This document shows, in pieces, positions 35,605 through 45,283 of a stretch of 64,000 nucleotides of DNA. Location of the stretch: NCBI GenBank assembly GCA_031266555.1, contig JAISAU010000012.1:1-64000 (forward strand), read 5' to 3'. The stretch comes from Campylobacteraceae bacterium. Its GTDB lineage: Bacteria > Campylobacterota > Campylobacteria > Campylobacterales > Campylobacteraceae. Both the position numbers and the translations under genes were made by a program. Below the pieces are notes generated by a model. That model made no database searches. It was not told the origin of the DNA and worked only from the letters and a program-made list of their open reading frames with translations. Every line of letters begins with the position of its first letter. Positions within the stretch are counted from its first letter, which is position 1.

Positions 35605-35675
35605 TTGCCGAAATAGGATTCGAACCTATATAGCGAGATCCAGAGTCTCGCGTCCTACCGTTAGACGATTCGGCA
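35605..35675 (-). tRNA. tRNA-Gln (anticodon CTG), CCA not encoded
   Basis: 71-nt cloverleaf on the - strand. First pair is T1-A72, the weak pair that marks tRNA-Gln for the GatCAB amidation route. Anticodon stem CGAGA/TCTCG with loop CTCTGGA gives CTG (codon CAG). After the discriminator A the genome reads AAA, so CCA must be added by enzyme, unlike the other six tRNAs here. The D arm (GTCTAACGGTAGGAC) is close to that of tRNA-Glu at 18772. Confidence 0.85.
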
Positions 35676-35735
35676 ATAAGAGTAAATTTGGAAATATATT
35701 ATAAAAAAATTCCTTAAAAATTGAGATATAAATGC

Positions 35736-35764
35736 GAAAAAGCGGAGAATTTTATCTCTCCGCT
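35736..35764 (-). terminator. intrinsic terminator of leuA
   Basis: On the - strand an 8-bp stem AGCGGAGA / TCTCCGCT around an 8-nt loop is followed by TTTTT, directly after the leuA stop codon. Confidence 0.85.
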
Positions 35765-35769
35765 AAAAA

Positions 35770-37284
35770 TTATTTCATAGACATGTAACTATTAAGAGCG
35801 CCTATATAAGCTTGAGCCGTGGCATACATGGTATCTACATTAAGTCCGTGTCCAATAATTGGCTTATTATTATCAAAAGCTACTTTTACTATTACTTTAG
35901 CAAGAGCGTCTTTTCCTTGACTGACGGCATCCACTTTATAATCTTTTAATTCTCCGTTTACGCCGCAAACTCTGTCTATGACTTTAAACACAGCGTCCAT
36001 AGTGCCGTTGCCGATAGCGGCGTCTGTGACGAGTTTATCTTTATGTTTTATAGTAATTGCCGCGTTTGGCACGCCTCCGGGATTACAATCGCTTAACTGC
36101 AATGTGACAAGTTCAAACACTTGAGGTATTTTTGTAATCTCTTCAGCGACTAAAGCTCTTATATCGTCGTCAAAAATCTCTTTTTTTTGATCGGCTAAAA
36201 TTTTAAATTTTTCAAACGCTTCGTTTACCTCTTCATCTTTTAGCGTATATCCCAATGTTTGCAATCTATCTTTAAACGCGTGTCGTCCGGAGTGTTTACC
36301 TAAAACTAGATTGTTTTTATCAAGTCCTATATCGCTTGGTTTAATGATTTCATAAGTCTCTTTATTCTTTAAAACGCCGTCTTGATGTATGCCGCTTTCA
36401 TGCGCGAACGCATTTTTACCTACTATCGCTTTATTTGGTTGCGGCTCGATACCGGTAATTAACGATACGAGCTTACTTGTAGGATAAATTTCTTTGGTAT
36501 TGATATTTGTATAGAGCGGGGCGAATACGTCTTGCCTTGTTTTTATAGCCATAACTATCTCTTCCAATGCCGCATTTCCTGCGCGCTCGCCAAGACCGTT
36601 TATGGTACATTCTACCTGTCTGGCTCCATTTTCAATAGCCGCTAAGGAGTTCGCGACCGCCAAACCCAAATCGTTATGATTATGCACTGAAATTATAGCT
36701 CTATCGTTTACAAAATCGCTAAGTTCTTTTATGCGCGCGCCTATCTCGTTTGGAAGACAATATCCTACGGTATCGGGGATATTTAAAGTAAGCGCTCCCG
36801 CTTTTATCACGGCGTCTAATACCTCTTTTAAGAAACTAATATCGCTTCTTCCCGCGTCTTCGCAACTAAACTCTACGTCATCGGTAAAAGTCTTAGCGTA
36901 CTGTACGGATTGCACTGCTTTTTTTATCACTTCGTCAGGCTTCATTTTTAACTTATATTCCATATGAATGGGGCTTGTAGCTAAAAATACATGTATTCTT
37001 CTATATTTTGCCAAAGCAATAGAATCCGCCGCCGCCTTTATATCCTTTTCAACACATCTTGCAAGAGAACATACCGTGCTTTTATCCATTTGCTCGCTTA
37101 TTCTTTTTATAGCGTCAAAATCCCCCGGACTTGCCGCCGCAAACCCCGCTTCTATTATATCGACGCCAAGTTTTTGCAACTGCAAGGCTATTTGTATTTT
37201 TTCTTCAGTGTTCATAGAAGCGCCGGGGCTTTGTTCACCGTCTCTTAAAGTCGTATCAAAAATTTTAATTACATCGTTACTCAT
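35770..37284 (-). CDS. leuA: 2-isopropylmalate synthase
   Basis: 504 aa, first enzyme of leucine synthesis, condensing acetyl-CoA with 2-oxoisovalerate. N-terminal [16 protein letters not shown] (metal-binding Asp), [17 protein letters not shown] (His pair), HESGIHQDG, and a complete C-terminal regulatory domain (about 390-500) that binds leucine in the family. AGGATATAAATA precedes the ATG. A 34-codon leucine-rich leader frame lies 73 bp upstream on the same strand. Confidence 0.95.
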   Translation of the reverse strand: MSNDVIKIFDTTLRDGEQSPGASMNTEEKIQIALQLQKLGVDIIEAGFAAASPGDFDAIKRISEQMDKSTVCSLARCVEKDIKAAADSIALAKYRRIHVFLATSPIHMEYKLKMKPDEVIKKAVQSVQYAKTFTDDVEFSCEDAGRSDISFLKEVLDAVIKAGALTLNIPDTVGYCLPNEIGARIKELSDFVNDRAIISVHNHNDLGLAVANSLAAIENGARQVECTINGLGERAGNAALEEIVMAIKTRQDVFAPLYTNINTKEIYPTSKLVSLITGIEPQPNKAIVGKNAFAHESGIHQDGVLKNKETYEIIKPSDIGLDKNNLVLGKHSGRHAFKDRLQTLGYTLKDEEVNEAFEKFKILADQKKEIFDDDIRALVAEEITKIPQVFELVTLQLSDCNPGGVPNAAITIKHKDKLVTDAAIGNGTMDAVFKVIDRVCGVNGELKDYKVDAVSQGKDALAKVIVKVAFDNNKPIIGHGLNVDTMYATAQAYIGALNSYMSMK

Positions 37285-37357
37285 TATTTATATCCTTAAA
37301 TTTATTAATGAAAAATGTTTAAAAACATCACAAAAAAAGCTTAAAACTAAAACAAAA

Positions 37358-37462
37358 TTACAGGGGAAAAGATATAGGTAAATGAAGCAGGAGCGCGTTT
37401 TTGATCTCAATTTTAGGTAAGATTTTGATGTATTTGGCAATGCCGGTACTTACACCATTCAT
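37358..37462 (-). CDS. putative leucine leader peptide of leuA
   Basis: 34-codon ATG frame behind an excellent ribosome site (AAAGGAG, 7-nt spacing). Six leucines; four of five residues in LLLHL (residues 25-29) use CTC, CTG, CTT and TTA, the first two being rare in this AT-rich DNA. It ends 73 nt before leuA. This is the layout of ribosome-mediated attenuation. I see no strong GC-rich terminator between the two, only a weak TGTTT/AAACA stem followed by T5, so the downstream half of the switch is not proven. Confidence 0.5.
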   Translation of the reverse strand: MNGVSTGIAKYIKILPKIEIKNALLLHLPISFPL

Positions 37463-37491
37463 ACGAAACTCCTTTGTTTAAAAATTTAGAA

Positions 37492-38238
37492 TCAACCATT
37501 ATACTTATTTTTTTTATTTTTTGCAACAATGTAATTATATAAGATTCTTATAATGCCGTACAAAATATAGGCGCTGACCAGAATAGTAACGGCAATTATT
37601 GTATACATGTAGATCATTGAACAAACAACTACCAGAAGCGTTAAAATTTTAATTGTTTGTGATTTTTTCAAATCTATCTTTTTAAAGCTCGGATATCTTA
37701 TATTGCTTACCATCAAAAATGACGCAAGAGCTTGCAACACAAAAAGCGTATATTCAAAACCTTTAAACATCTCATAATGCTGGAACATAAGCCCCCACAT
37801 TACAACCAAAACGGCAGCTGTAGGTATTGGTAAACCTATAAATACAGACGGTTCGCTTGAAGGACTCATAACGTTAAATCTGGCAAGTCTTATCGCGCCG
37901 AAAACTACGTAAATAGAGGCAAACAACACGCCGATTCTTCCGTGATCGTATCCTACGCTAAAATAAAAAAACATAGCCGGAGCGGCGCCAAACGCTATCA
38001 CATCGGCAAGAGAATCAAATTCTACTCCGAACTTGCTTGTAGTTTTGGTAAATCTTGCTACTTTGCCGTCAAGCCCGTCAAGAATAAGAGATAGTATGAT
38101 ATAAATAGCGGCTTTATCAAAAAATCCTTGCGATGCCGCTATTATGGAAGCGATTCCTAAAAATGCGCTTGCCGCTGTGAAAAGATTCGGCAGTATATAG
38201 CTAAAATAAAGCTTTCCGTTTTTTATTCCATTATCCAT
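37492..38238 (-). CDS. pssA: CDP-diacylglycerol-serine O-phosphatidyltransferase
   Basis: 248 aa integral membrane enzyme making phosphatidylserine, the phosphatidylethanolamine precursor. The CDP-alcohol phosphotransferase motif DG-x2-AR-x8-G-x3-D-x3-D is complete in DGLDGKVARF...SKFGVEFDSLAD (about residues 54-78). I start at the ATG at 38238, 1 bp after the psd-like stop, behind GGATT; the in-frame upstream start would overlap that gene. About eight membrane helices. Confidence 0.92.
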   Translation of the reverse strand: MDNGIKNGKLYFSYILPNLFTAASAFLGIASIIAASQGFFDKAAIYIILSLILDGLDGKVARFTKTTSKFGVEFDSLADVIAFGAAPAMFFYFSVGYDHGRIGVLFASIYVVFGAIRLARFNVMSPSSEPSVFIGLPIPTAAVLVVMWGLMFQHYEMFKGFEYTLFVLQALASFLMVSNIRYPSFKKIDLKKSQTIKILTLLVVVCSMIYMYTIIAVTILVSAYILYGIIRILYNYIVAKNKKNKYNG

Positions 38239-38239
38239 T

Positions 38240-38890
38240 TTAATCCTTATAAGCAAAGTATCCTATAACGCTTTTAGCTCCCTTTACATAGTCTCCTATG
38301 GAAAGTTTTAATCTTGAATCAAAAGGCAAAAATAACTCTACTATACCATCAGTGATAAAAGCTATTCTTTCTCCGGCTTTTATATTCCCTCTGTTTTTGG
38401 CGAAATAAATTTTTCTGGCAAATACTCCTGCCACAATACGAATGATAAAAGATGATTTTTGAAAAGAACAATTTATCTCAAGACGTTCGTTTAGTTTTTC
38501 AGCCTCTTTTTTATGCGGCGGTAAAAACAGTCCGTGAATGGCTTTAACGCTTACGATATTAGCCGACGCAGGAGAACGTATCATACTAACGTCAAATGGT
38601 AAAGAGCGAATCTTTATATATAAACATTTTGTATCGTCTAAAAGGTTGCTCTCAACTCTTTCTATCGCGATAATTTTTCCATCAATCGGCGCTAAAATAG
38701 CCAGAGGGTCATCTTCTTCCGCGATTCTTTCCGGATTTCTATAAACAGTTATAAAAATCAGTAAAATAATAAACATTACATGTGAGCCAAAATCTACCCA
38801 GCACGATAACAAAAAAATGACAAAAACTATAGCTATATTTCGCCATCCCTCTTTAGCGATAATCTGCGTCGTGGTAAATTGCTCACGCAT
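38240..38890 (-). CDS. phosphatidylserine decarboxylase-related protein lacking the pyruvoyl serine
   Basis: 216 aa homologue of the short Psd/archaetidylserine decarboxylase type: two N-terminal membrane helices (about 18-50), FITVYRNPERI, the LAPIDGKI segment (66-73), and a C-terminal ITDGIVELFLPFDSRL...GDYVKG. In active enzymes the self-cleavage site reads FGSRVDVYLP; here it is DG-IVELFLP (181-189), so the Ser that becomes the pyruvoyl group is absent. The catalytic DVHVNR segment is DVSMIR (100-105), so its His is also gone. It sits between ftsH and pssA, as in relatives. Probably a non-enzymatic partner; a true psd must be elsewhere. Confidence 0.75.
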   Translation of the reverse strand: MREQFTTTQIIAKEGWRNIAIVFVIFLLSCWVDFGSHVMFIILLIFITVYRNPERIAEEDDPLAILAPIDGKIIAIERVESNLLDDTKCLYIKIRSLPFDVSMIRSPASANIVSVKAIHGLFLPPHKKEAEKLNERLEINCSFQKSSFIIRIVAGVFARKIYFAKNRGNIKAGERIAFITDGIVELFLPFDSRLKLSIGDYVKGAKSVIGYFAYKD

Positions 38891-38893
38891 AGT

Positions 38894-40864
38894 CTAATCC
38901 ACGCTATCTGGTTTTTCTACAGGCTTATCAGCGTTCTCTATCGCCGCTTCCAAATCAACCTGTATTTTTGTTGGCATATTGTTGGCTTTTTCAAAGTTTC
39001 TTATTATATCCCGCACCTCTTCGCCTTCAATAGTCTCTTTTTCATAAAGCGCTTTTACCATACCTTCTATAGCGCCTTTATACTCTTTGAGCTCGCTTAA
39101 AACTATACCAAATCTCTTATCAAGTTCCGTTTTGACAAACTTATCTACCTCTTCGGCGGTTTTATCGCTATAATCTTTGATGGATTGCCCGCCGTTTAAA
39201 AACATATTTTGTCTGCGTTCCAAAACCATAAGTCCGGCTACTTCGCTCATACCATATATGCCGACCATAGATTTGATAATATTTGTAGCTCTATCCAAAT
39301 CGTTTGAAGCGCCGTTTGATACTTCGCCTAAAAATAACTTTTCAGACGCGCGTCCAGCTAAGAGCACGTCAATTTCAGCGATAAGCTCATACTTTTGTTT
39401 TAAAAATCTATTCTCTTCCGGCGTATTCATAGAATAACCCAAAATGCCAAGTCCGCGCGGCACAATAGTAACTTTAGTGGTTTTTGTGTATCCTTTGGTG
39501 ATTTCTCCCACAAGCGCATGTCCGCTTTCATGATAAGCTACTATCTTTTTTTCTTTAGGATTAATAGTTCTTCCTTTTTTCTTTAAACCGATAGCCGCTC
39601 TTTCAAAAGCTTCCAAAAAGTCTTTTTGCTCCACATGTTCTTTTGATTCGCGTCCGGCAAGAAGCGCCGCTTCATTTATCACATTAGCCAAATCAGCTCC
39701 GGCAAATCCTACCGTCATTTTGGCTATCTCTTCCAAATCAACGTTTTTTGCGAGTTTTATATCTTTTACATGTACTTGCAATATGGCGAGTCTGCCTTTT
39801 AAATCCGGTCTGTCTACTAAAACTTGTCTATCAAAACGTCCCGGTCTTAAAAGCGCGGAGTCAAGAACTTCTGGTCTATTTGTGGCGGCGAGTACGATAA
39901 CGGGCGAAGAGTCGGAACTAAAACCGTCCATTTCAGCCAATAATTGATTTAAGGTTTGTTCTCTTTCATCATTTCCGCCAAGTTGTCCGCCTGCGGCTCT
40001 GCTTTTTCCTATAGTGTCTATCTCGTCTATAAATACAATTGCCGGAGCGGCTTTTTTTGCGTTTTCAAAAAGATCTCTTACTCTGCTAGCGCCCACGCCT
40101 ACAAACATCTCTATAAAACTTGAACCTGAAACGGAAAAAAACGGAACGTCGGCTTCTCCAGCGACCGCTTTTGCCAACAACGTCTTACCTGTACCTGGAG
40201 GTCCCACAAGTAATACCCCTTTTGGGATTTTCGCGCCAAGCTTTATATATCTGTCGGGATGTTTTAAAAAATCCACTATCTCCACGACCTCTTCTTTTGC
40301 CTCTTCTACGCCCGCTACATCGGTAAATTTAACTTTAGGTCTTTCTGAATTTACAAGTTTTTTGCTACTGCCGATACCTAAAATGCCATTACCCATATTT
40401 TTTTGCATACGATTGGTCAAAAATATCCAAATAGCCAAAAATATGAATATCGGAAGCAACCAAGAAGCTATATCGCCAAGCCAGCTTGATTCGCTATAAC
40501 CGCTGTACGGCACCTTTTTTTCTTCAAGTAAAGGCAATAAAGAGTTGTCTTCGCCCACTTTTTTTACTATGTAAGATACTCTTTGGTTTCCCATATTGCC
40601 TTTTGATACGGCTCTGATTATTGTTTGACCTATCTCTACTTTTTCTATAGCGTCATTTTTCACAAGTTCTTTAAACTCATAGTAACCGATAGTTTTTGTG
40701 GGCAAATTTGCGTTTGAAATATTCATTCCATCACTTGATGGCGTAACAAACGTTTTAAAAATCACAATTACTACGATAGAAAAAATTGCGAATATAAGCA
40801 ACGGATTTTTATTAAAAAAGTTATTATTTTGCGGCTGTTGATTATTATTGTTTTTTTGTTCCAT
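38894..40864 (-). CDS. ftsH: ATP-dependent membrane zinc protease FtsH
   Basis: 656 aa. Two membrane helices (about 21-40 and 134-152) flank a periplasmic domain; the AAA module has Walker A GPPGTGKT (about 218-225), Walker B FIDEID and the SRH with RPGRFDR, followed by the M41 protease site [10 protein letters not shown]. Degrades membrane proteins and misfolded substrates. An Asn/Gln-rich start follows the ATG. 3-bp spacing to both neighbours. Confidence 0.97.
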   Translation of the reverse strand: MEQKNNNNQQPQNNNFFNKNPLLIFAIFSIVVIVIFKTFVTPSSDGMNISNANLPTKTIGYYEFKELVKNDAIEKVEIGQTIIRAVSKGNMGNQRVSYIVKKVGEDNSLLPLLEEKKVPYSGYSESSWLGDIASWLLPIFIFLAIWIFLTNRMQKNMGNGILGIGSSKKLVNSERPKVKFTDVAGVEEAKEEVVEIVDFLKHPDRYIKLGAKIPKGVLLVGPPGTGKTLLAKAVAGEADVPFFSVSGSSFIEMFVGVGASRVRDLFENAKKAAPAIVFIDEIDTIGKSRAAGGQLGGNDEREQTLNQLLAEMDGFSSDSSPVIVLAATNRPEVLDSALLRPGRFDRQVLVDRPDLKGRLAILQVHVKDIKLAKNVDLEEIAKMTVGFAGADLANVINEAALLAGRESKEHVEQKDFLEAFERAAIGLKKKGRTINPKEKKIVAYHESGHALVGEITKGYTKTTKVTIVPRGLGILGYSMNTPEENRFLKQKYELIAEIDVLLAGRASEKLFLGEVSNGASNDLDRATNIIKSMVGIYGMSEVAGLMVLERRQNMFLNGGQSIKDYSDKTAEEVDKFVKTELDKRFGIVLSELKEYKGAIEGMVKALYEKETIEGEEVRDIIRNFEKANNMPTKIQVDLEAAIENADKPVEKPDSVD

Positions 40865-40867
40865 ATA

Positions 40868-41704
40868 TTACCTTTTATAAACTAATGTGCGCCATTCGTC
40901 CGTAATGACCTCGTCAATAAGTATCAAAGAGTCGTACGCTGATTTAACGCGCTGCGAGTATTTGTCTAAAATACCCGAAAGTATTAAAATGCTGTTACCA
41001 AAAAGTCTACCTATTAAATCTTTTTCAATTATCAAAAGTACGTCGGTTACTATATTGGCGACGACTATATCGTATTTTATATCATTTGCTTGATGTTTGG
41101 CGTCTTTAGCAGAACCTATCCACGCGTTTTTGTATTTTACGCCGTTTTTGGCGAAATTCTCTTTCGCCGCTTCCAAAGCTTGCTCGTCTGTATCGCAAAT
41201 ATCCGCAATTGCGCCGAGTTTGGACGCTGTTATAGCTAAAATACCGCTTCCTGTGCCTACGTCAAGTATTCTGTTCCCGGCATTTACGTATCTTTGCAAC
41301 ATCAATAAACAACCGTATGTGCTTGCGTGATGTCCAGAACCAAACGCCAAGGCGGGATCTATAACAATATCCGTAAGAGAATTTTTAGGTTCTTCCCAAC
41401 TCGGACGTATATAAATGGAACCTATTTGTATCGGCTGGACTGAGTTTTGGTATTTTTTTATCCAATCTTCGTTTTGCTTTTCTTGCAAAGATGTTTGAAC
41501 TGTTATTTTCGAGGATAATTTTTTTGATAATTTTTTCGCGAACTCATCTACGCCTAAAGCCACTTCGTCTAAAGGCGTCTCGCTTCTTAATATAAGTTTT
41601 TCGCCATCTTCTTCAATGGCGTCCGCGAATGACAATAAAAAATCGCTGAAAAGCTCTACATGTGAAGACGGGTGTACAATAAGCTCAAAGTAATTTTTAT
41701 CCAT
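40868..41704 (-). CDS. prmA: ribosomal protein L11 methyltransferase
   Basis: 278 aa SAM methyltransferase. ILDVGTGSGILAITASKLGA (motif I, about 138-157), CDTDEQALEAAKEN and VANIVTDVLL (the NPPY-like site of PrmA) are present, with an N-terminal L11-recognition domain. Same operon as ftsH, 3 bp apart, as in C. jejuni Cj1117c-1116c. Confidence 0.92.
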   Translation of the reverse strand: MDKNYFELIVHPSSHVELFSDFLLSFADAIEEDGEKLILRSETPLDEVALGVDEFAKKLSKKLSSKITVQTSLQEKQNEDWIKKYQNSVQPIQIGSIYIRPSWEEPKNSLTDIVIDPALAFGSGHHASTYGCLLMLQRYVNAGNRILDVGTGSGILAITASKLGAIADICDTDEQALEAAKENFAKNGVKYKNAWIGSAKDAKHQANDIKYDIVVANIVTDVLLIIEKDLIGRLFGNSILILSGILDKYSQRVKSAYDSLILIDEVITDEWRTLVYKR

Positions 41705-41777
41705 AAAAACCTCAAATTTTCTAAATTCATAACAATATGAAAGGATTTATTTTAGCTAAAAATACTTTGAATATGCC

Positions 41778-42488
41778 TTACAAAATGCGCGAATATGCCT
41801 CTCTTAAATTTATCGTACCTTCATAATACGCTTTTCCTATGATAACGCCGTCTATTTTCCCGGTTTTTAAAAGAGCGTTTATATCGTTCATATCTTTTAC
41901 TCCGCCGCTTGCTATCACGGGAAGTTTGGAAGCGTTCGCGATCTCAATCGTAAATTCAACATTTACGCCGCTTAGCATTCCGTCTCTACTGACATCTGTG
42001 CAAATGATAGCGCTAACTCCCGCGTTTGCGAATTTTTGCGCTAAAACGGACGCTTTAATGTTTGAAGTTTGCGCCCATCCTTCTACCGCCACAAAACCGT
42101 CAATCGCGTCAATTCCAACAACAATTGGGTATTTTTTGCTCATATTTTCCACAAATGTGGGATTTTTCAGAGCTATTGAACCTAAAATAACTCTATTAAT
42201 ACCAATATCGATGTATTTTTTTATAGTCTCTTCATCTCTTATGCCGCCGCCTAACTCTATTTTTAAATCGGTTTTATTTCTGATTTTTTTTATTGTTTCT
42301 AAATTTTTAGGCTCCCCGGCAAACGCCCCGTTTAAATCTACAAGATGAAGCCATTTAGCGCCTGAGTTTTCAAACTCCGAGGCTAATTCCCAAGGAGTAT
42401 CCGAATAAATTTTAGCGCTTTGCATTAAACCTTTATTGAGCCTTACGGCTAATCCGTCTTTTAAATCAATTGCCGGTATTATTTGCAT
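41778..42488 (-). CDS. hisA: phosphoribosylformimino-AICAR-P isomerase
   Basis: 236 aa from [12 protein letters not shown] at 42488; the longer open frame only runs into hisH. HisA signatures IPAIDLKDG (catalytic Asp), [20 protein letters not shown] and [10 protein letters not shown] (second Asp) on a TIM barrel. Starts 1 bp after the hisH stop. Histidine pathway. Confidence 0.93.
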   Translation of the reverse strand: MQIIPAIDLKDGLAVRLNKGLMQSAKIYSDTPWELASEFENSGAKWLHLVDLNGAFAGEPKNLETIKKIRNKTDLKIELGGGIRDEETIKKYIDIGINRVILGSIALKNPTFVENMSKKYPIVVGIDAIDGFVAVEGWAQTSNIKASVLAQKFANAGVSAIICTDVSRDGMLSGVNVEFTIEIANASKLPVIASGGVKDMNDINALLKTGKIDGVIIGKAYYEGTINLREAYSRIL

Positions 42489-42489
42489 T

Positions 42490-43101
42490 TTACAATTCCA
42501 TAAAGTTTTTATATATTTTAAGTCCGTTTTCGTGAGACTTTTCAGGGTGCGGCTGAAAACCGAAGATATTGTTTTTTTGAACAACGCTCGCGAAGTCGTA
42601 TCCGTAATGCGTAACGGCACTAACATATTTATCGTCTGTTTTTATATGAAAACTATGTACAAAATATAGATACGTATTGTCGTTTAAACCTTCCAAAAGA
42701 GGATTTTGTTGTTTCATATTTAAAGAGTTCCAACCTACATGTGGTATTTTTAATGGCGTATCAAATCTATTTTTGTCAAACATAACCACCTCTCCTTCTA
42801 TCAATCCAAGTCCGTCGTGCTTTCCAAACTCCAAGCTTTTTTCAAACAGTAGCTGCATACCAAGACAAACTCCAAGCAGCATTTTACCTTCATGCGCGAA
42901 CTCTTTGACTGCTTCGTCCATACCGCTTTGATTTAAAAACCTCATCGCGTCGCCAAATGCTCCAACTCCGGGCAAAATAGCTTTTTTATACTTTTTAAGA
43001 TCTTTCGGTTCTTTTACTAAAATAGCTCCCCCCCCTACTTTTTCAACGGCGTTTATCACGCTTTGTAAATTTCCCATTTTGTAGTCTATAACGGCAATCA
43101 T
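42490..43101 (-). CDS. hisH: imidazole glycerol phosphate synthase, glutamine amidotransferase subunit
   Basis: 203 aa from [11 protein letters not shown] at 43101. Class I glutaminase: [10 protein letters not shown], nucleophile in [11 protein letters not shown], and catalytic His-Glu in [10 protein letters not shown]. Supplies NH3 to HisF, which is not in the window. The coding sequence includes a G8 run (C8 at 43028-43035 on +) in the codons for VGGGA, near residue 22-26; one base more or less would destroy the frame. Its ATG overlaps the stop of the upstream gene (TAATG). Confidence 0.92.
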   Translation of the reverse strand: MIAVIDYKMGNLQSVINAVEKVGGGAILVKEPKDLKKYKKAILPGVGAFGDAMRFLNQSGMDEAVKEFAHEGKMLLGVCLGMQLLFEKSLEFGKHDGLGLIEGEVVMFDKNRFDTPLKIPHVGWNSLNMKQQNPLLEGLNDNTYLYFVHSFHIKTDDKYVSAVTHYGYDFASVVQKNNIFGFQPHPEKSHENGLKIYKNFMEL

Positions 43102-44009
43102 TATTTTCTCTTTTTCCCATTCACAAGATATAGATATACGGACAATCCAACCAAAAGCATTGTCACTCCGCAAAGCAGATAAACGGCGTATATAATGCTG
43201 GCAGTCTCTTCTTTGGCGGCAAATTTAAATACAAGCATTAAAGATTCAATCGCCAAAGCTATAACTATTGAGCCCAAAAATCTTACCATTGTTTTATGCA
43301 CGCCGCCGTTTTTAGCTTTTTTAATATGTCCTAACACCTCTTCTTCAAAGATGGTTTTAACCAGATCAAAAATCGCGAGCGAAAGCGTTAAAAGTATTGT
43401 CGCTTTGAACATCTCCTCAATATTTATGACGGCTAAATTAAAGTCGCTTGATAAAAAATTCTCAATTCCGTTAAAAAAAACGACCGAAGATACTAAAAAC
43501 AAGGCTATCGCGAACAAAGTATAGATGATTTTTGAAAAATACCCGAAAAAGTTGTCCAAATTGCTTACATTTGAGATTTTTAAAATATCGTTGAGCGAAA
43601 TATCTATACAAATCACATAACAGAGTTCATTTTTGTCATCGTACAATGGAAAACTCGCCGTTATGCATAAATTATTTGTAAGACTTGAAGGATACGGGTC
43701 GGTTAAAACGCAGCGTTTTTCTTTGACGGCGCGATAGTAGTAAGCTTTATTGCTTCTGTTTAGCCCTTTTCCTACTACAAATTTAGGATTTTTTGAGATG
43801 TTGTCAACGACTTGATTTCCTTTGGTATCAAGTATATATAAAGCTTCAAAATTATCAACTTCATGAGCAATTTTATCAAGCTGAACCAATATATTGTCAA
43901 GTTGGGGAGAGGGCATATTGTTGTGAATATTTCTTGTGAAAAGATAACATAAATACGCTCTTGCTTGATAGCGAATTTCTGAAAATCGCTGAATATCTCT
44001 AATGGTCAT
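43101..44009 (-). CDS. PDC/Cache-sensor membrane protein, PglG-like
   Basis: 302 aa. The first 155 residues (RDIQRFSEIRYQARAYL... FEALYILDTKGNQV...NKAYYYRAV) form a PDC/Cache-like extracytoplasmic sensor fold without an N-terminal signal; then three to four membrane helices (about 168-190, 205-228, 245-262, 268-290). The position near prmA/ftsH and a glycan locus and the RYxARAYLCYLFTRN start recall C. jejuni PglG, whose role in N-glycosylation is not known. Ligand unknown. Confidence 0.5.
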   Translation of the reverse strand: MTIRDIQRFSEIRYQARAYLCYLFTRNIHNNMPSPQLDNILVQLDKIAHEVDNFEALYILDTKGNQVVDNISKNPKFVVGKGLNRSNKAYYYRAVKEKRCVLTDPYPSSLTNNLCITASFPLYDDKNELCYVICIDISLNDILKISNVSNLDNFFGYFSKIIYTLFAIALFLVSSVVFFNGIENFLSSDFNLAVINIEEMFKATILLTLSLAIFDLVKTIFEEEVLGHIKKAKNGGVHKTMVRFLGSIVIALAIESLMLVFKFAAKEETASIIYAVYLLCGVTMLLVGLSVYLYLVNGKKRK

Positions 44010-44041
44010 TATTATCCTCTTTAAAAATTATCGCTATTTTA

Positions 44042-45283
44042 TCAGTATTTGGTATCAAAGTCGTTATAATTTTTGCCCATCTTCGCGTTATTTTCATCGA
44101 CTCTTCTTGAAAATATAAAAAACGCGAGCAGCATTAACATAGAAAGTACGCGTCTGCTTGTGATATCGTGGTCAAATTGCAAAATCATAAAAAATGATAA
44201 AAGAAGCGGCAAATGTATCAAATTTGTTTTAATAATCTCCTTACATGTAAGGACTAAAAATGCCGCGCTGACGCTAAAACCCAAAATCCCGACAGAATAT
44301 AAAATATCTAAAATAAAGTTGTGCGGAAAATATGCGCCCATAACTTCAAAATCAAAATTGCGCACGCCGTATCCCAATAAAAACTTCTGTTTTATAAATT
44401 CAACCGTTTGCTGCCAAATCTCAAATCTGCTTGAACTATCTCCTTCTATTATCGATAAAAATCTATCGCTTAACGCGCTTGAAAACACAAACGCGATAGC
44501 AAATAAAAATAGCACAAACAAAAAAAGCAACGCGTCTCTTTGTTTGACTTGCTTGAAAAATATAATCGTATATGAGAACATAAATACAAATACAAATACC
44601 CACGACGCTCTTGAATATGAAAACAGCAATCCTATAAAAAACAGTGTCAGTAAAATAGGATAATATATATTTATTGTCCCTTGCGACCTTATAATCTTTA
44701 AAAGCGTTAAAACCGTGCCAAAAGCCATATAAAACCCAAAAATATTTCTATTTATAGTCGTACCGGTCAGACCGCTTTGCAAAGAGCCGAATATGCCTTC
44801 TATGAAGCTTAGTTGGAAAAATATTTGAGCAAATCCGCTAATAAGTTCTATGCCAAAAGATATAAGCATAAGAAAGAATATAAGCTTTTTACCCATTTTG
44901 CCGAAAAATCCTTCTTGGTAAAGAAACAATAGCGTTATAAATCCGAAAAAGTGCATAAATACCACTTGACAAACGCCCTCCCACGAATAAAAAGAAGCTA
45001 CGCGATTGTCGAGCATTGAACTTATTATACATACGCCGAGTATCGCCATCAATGCTATCAAATCTTTATATAAAAATAGAGTGTTTAAAAATATGCGCGT
45101 TTTTTTTAATAAAACTATGTATAAACTTACCAAAAGCATTAAGATCATCATGGATTTTGGATATATTTGAACATTGGCCAAAGGGATTGAAAGTATGGTT
45201 ATAAATAAAATCGCCGTAAAAAAATATCCGAATAACGCTTTTATATGTAAAGGTTCGATAAGTGCCACGAAGCGTGTTTTCAC
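44042..45283 (-). CDS. O-antigen ligase / polymerase family membrane protein
   Basis: 413 aa with 10-12 membrane helices and a large periplasmic loop near residues 285-325 (SRFEIWQQTVEFIKQKFLLGYGVRNFD...YFPHNFILDIL). The R-x3-W and G-G-x-H-N-like elements of the Wzy_C family are seen. It could be WaaL (LPS ligase) or Wzy (polymerase); sequence alone does not decide. A palindrome core (44241-44250) lies in the coding sequence. Overlaps galU by 4 bp. Confidence 0.75.
   Translation of the reverse strand: MKTRFVALIEPLHIKALFGYFFTAILFITILSIPLANVQIYPKSMMILMLLVSLYIVLLKKTRIFLNTLFLYKDLIALMAILGVCIISSMLDNRVASFYSWEGVCQVVFMHFFGFITLLFLYQEGFFGKMGKKLIFFLMLISFGIELISGFAQIFFQLSFIEGIFGSLQSGLTGTTINRNIFGFYMAFGTVLTLLKIIRSQGTINIYYPILLTLFFIGLLFSYSRASWVFVFVFMFSYTIIFFKQVKQRDALLFLFVLFLFAIAFVFSSALSDRFLSIIEGDSSSRFEIWQQTVEFIKQKFLLGYGVRNFDFEVMGAYFPHNFILDILYSVGILGFSVSAAFLVLTCKEIIKTNLIHLPLLLSFFMILQFDHDITSRRVLSMLMLLAFFIFSRRVDENNAKMGKNYNDFDTKY

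Noticed and set aside
37285-37357. Intrinsic terminator needed for classical leuA attenuation
   Set aside because: Only a weak AT stem (TGTTT/AAACA with T5) is visible; not strong enough to list as a terminator.
38890-44009. Long + strand open frames opposite ftsH, prmA, hisA and galU
   Set aside because: They mirror the codon pattern of the - strand genes and have no homology or ribosome sites.
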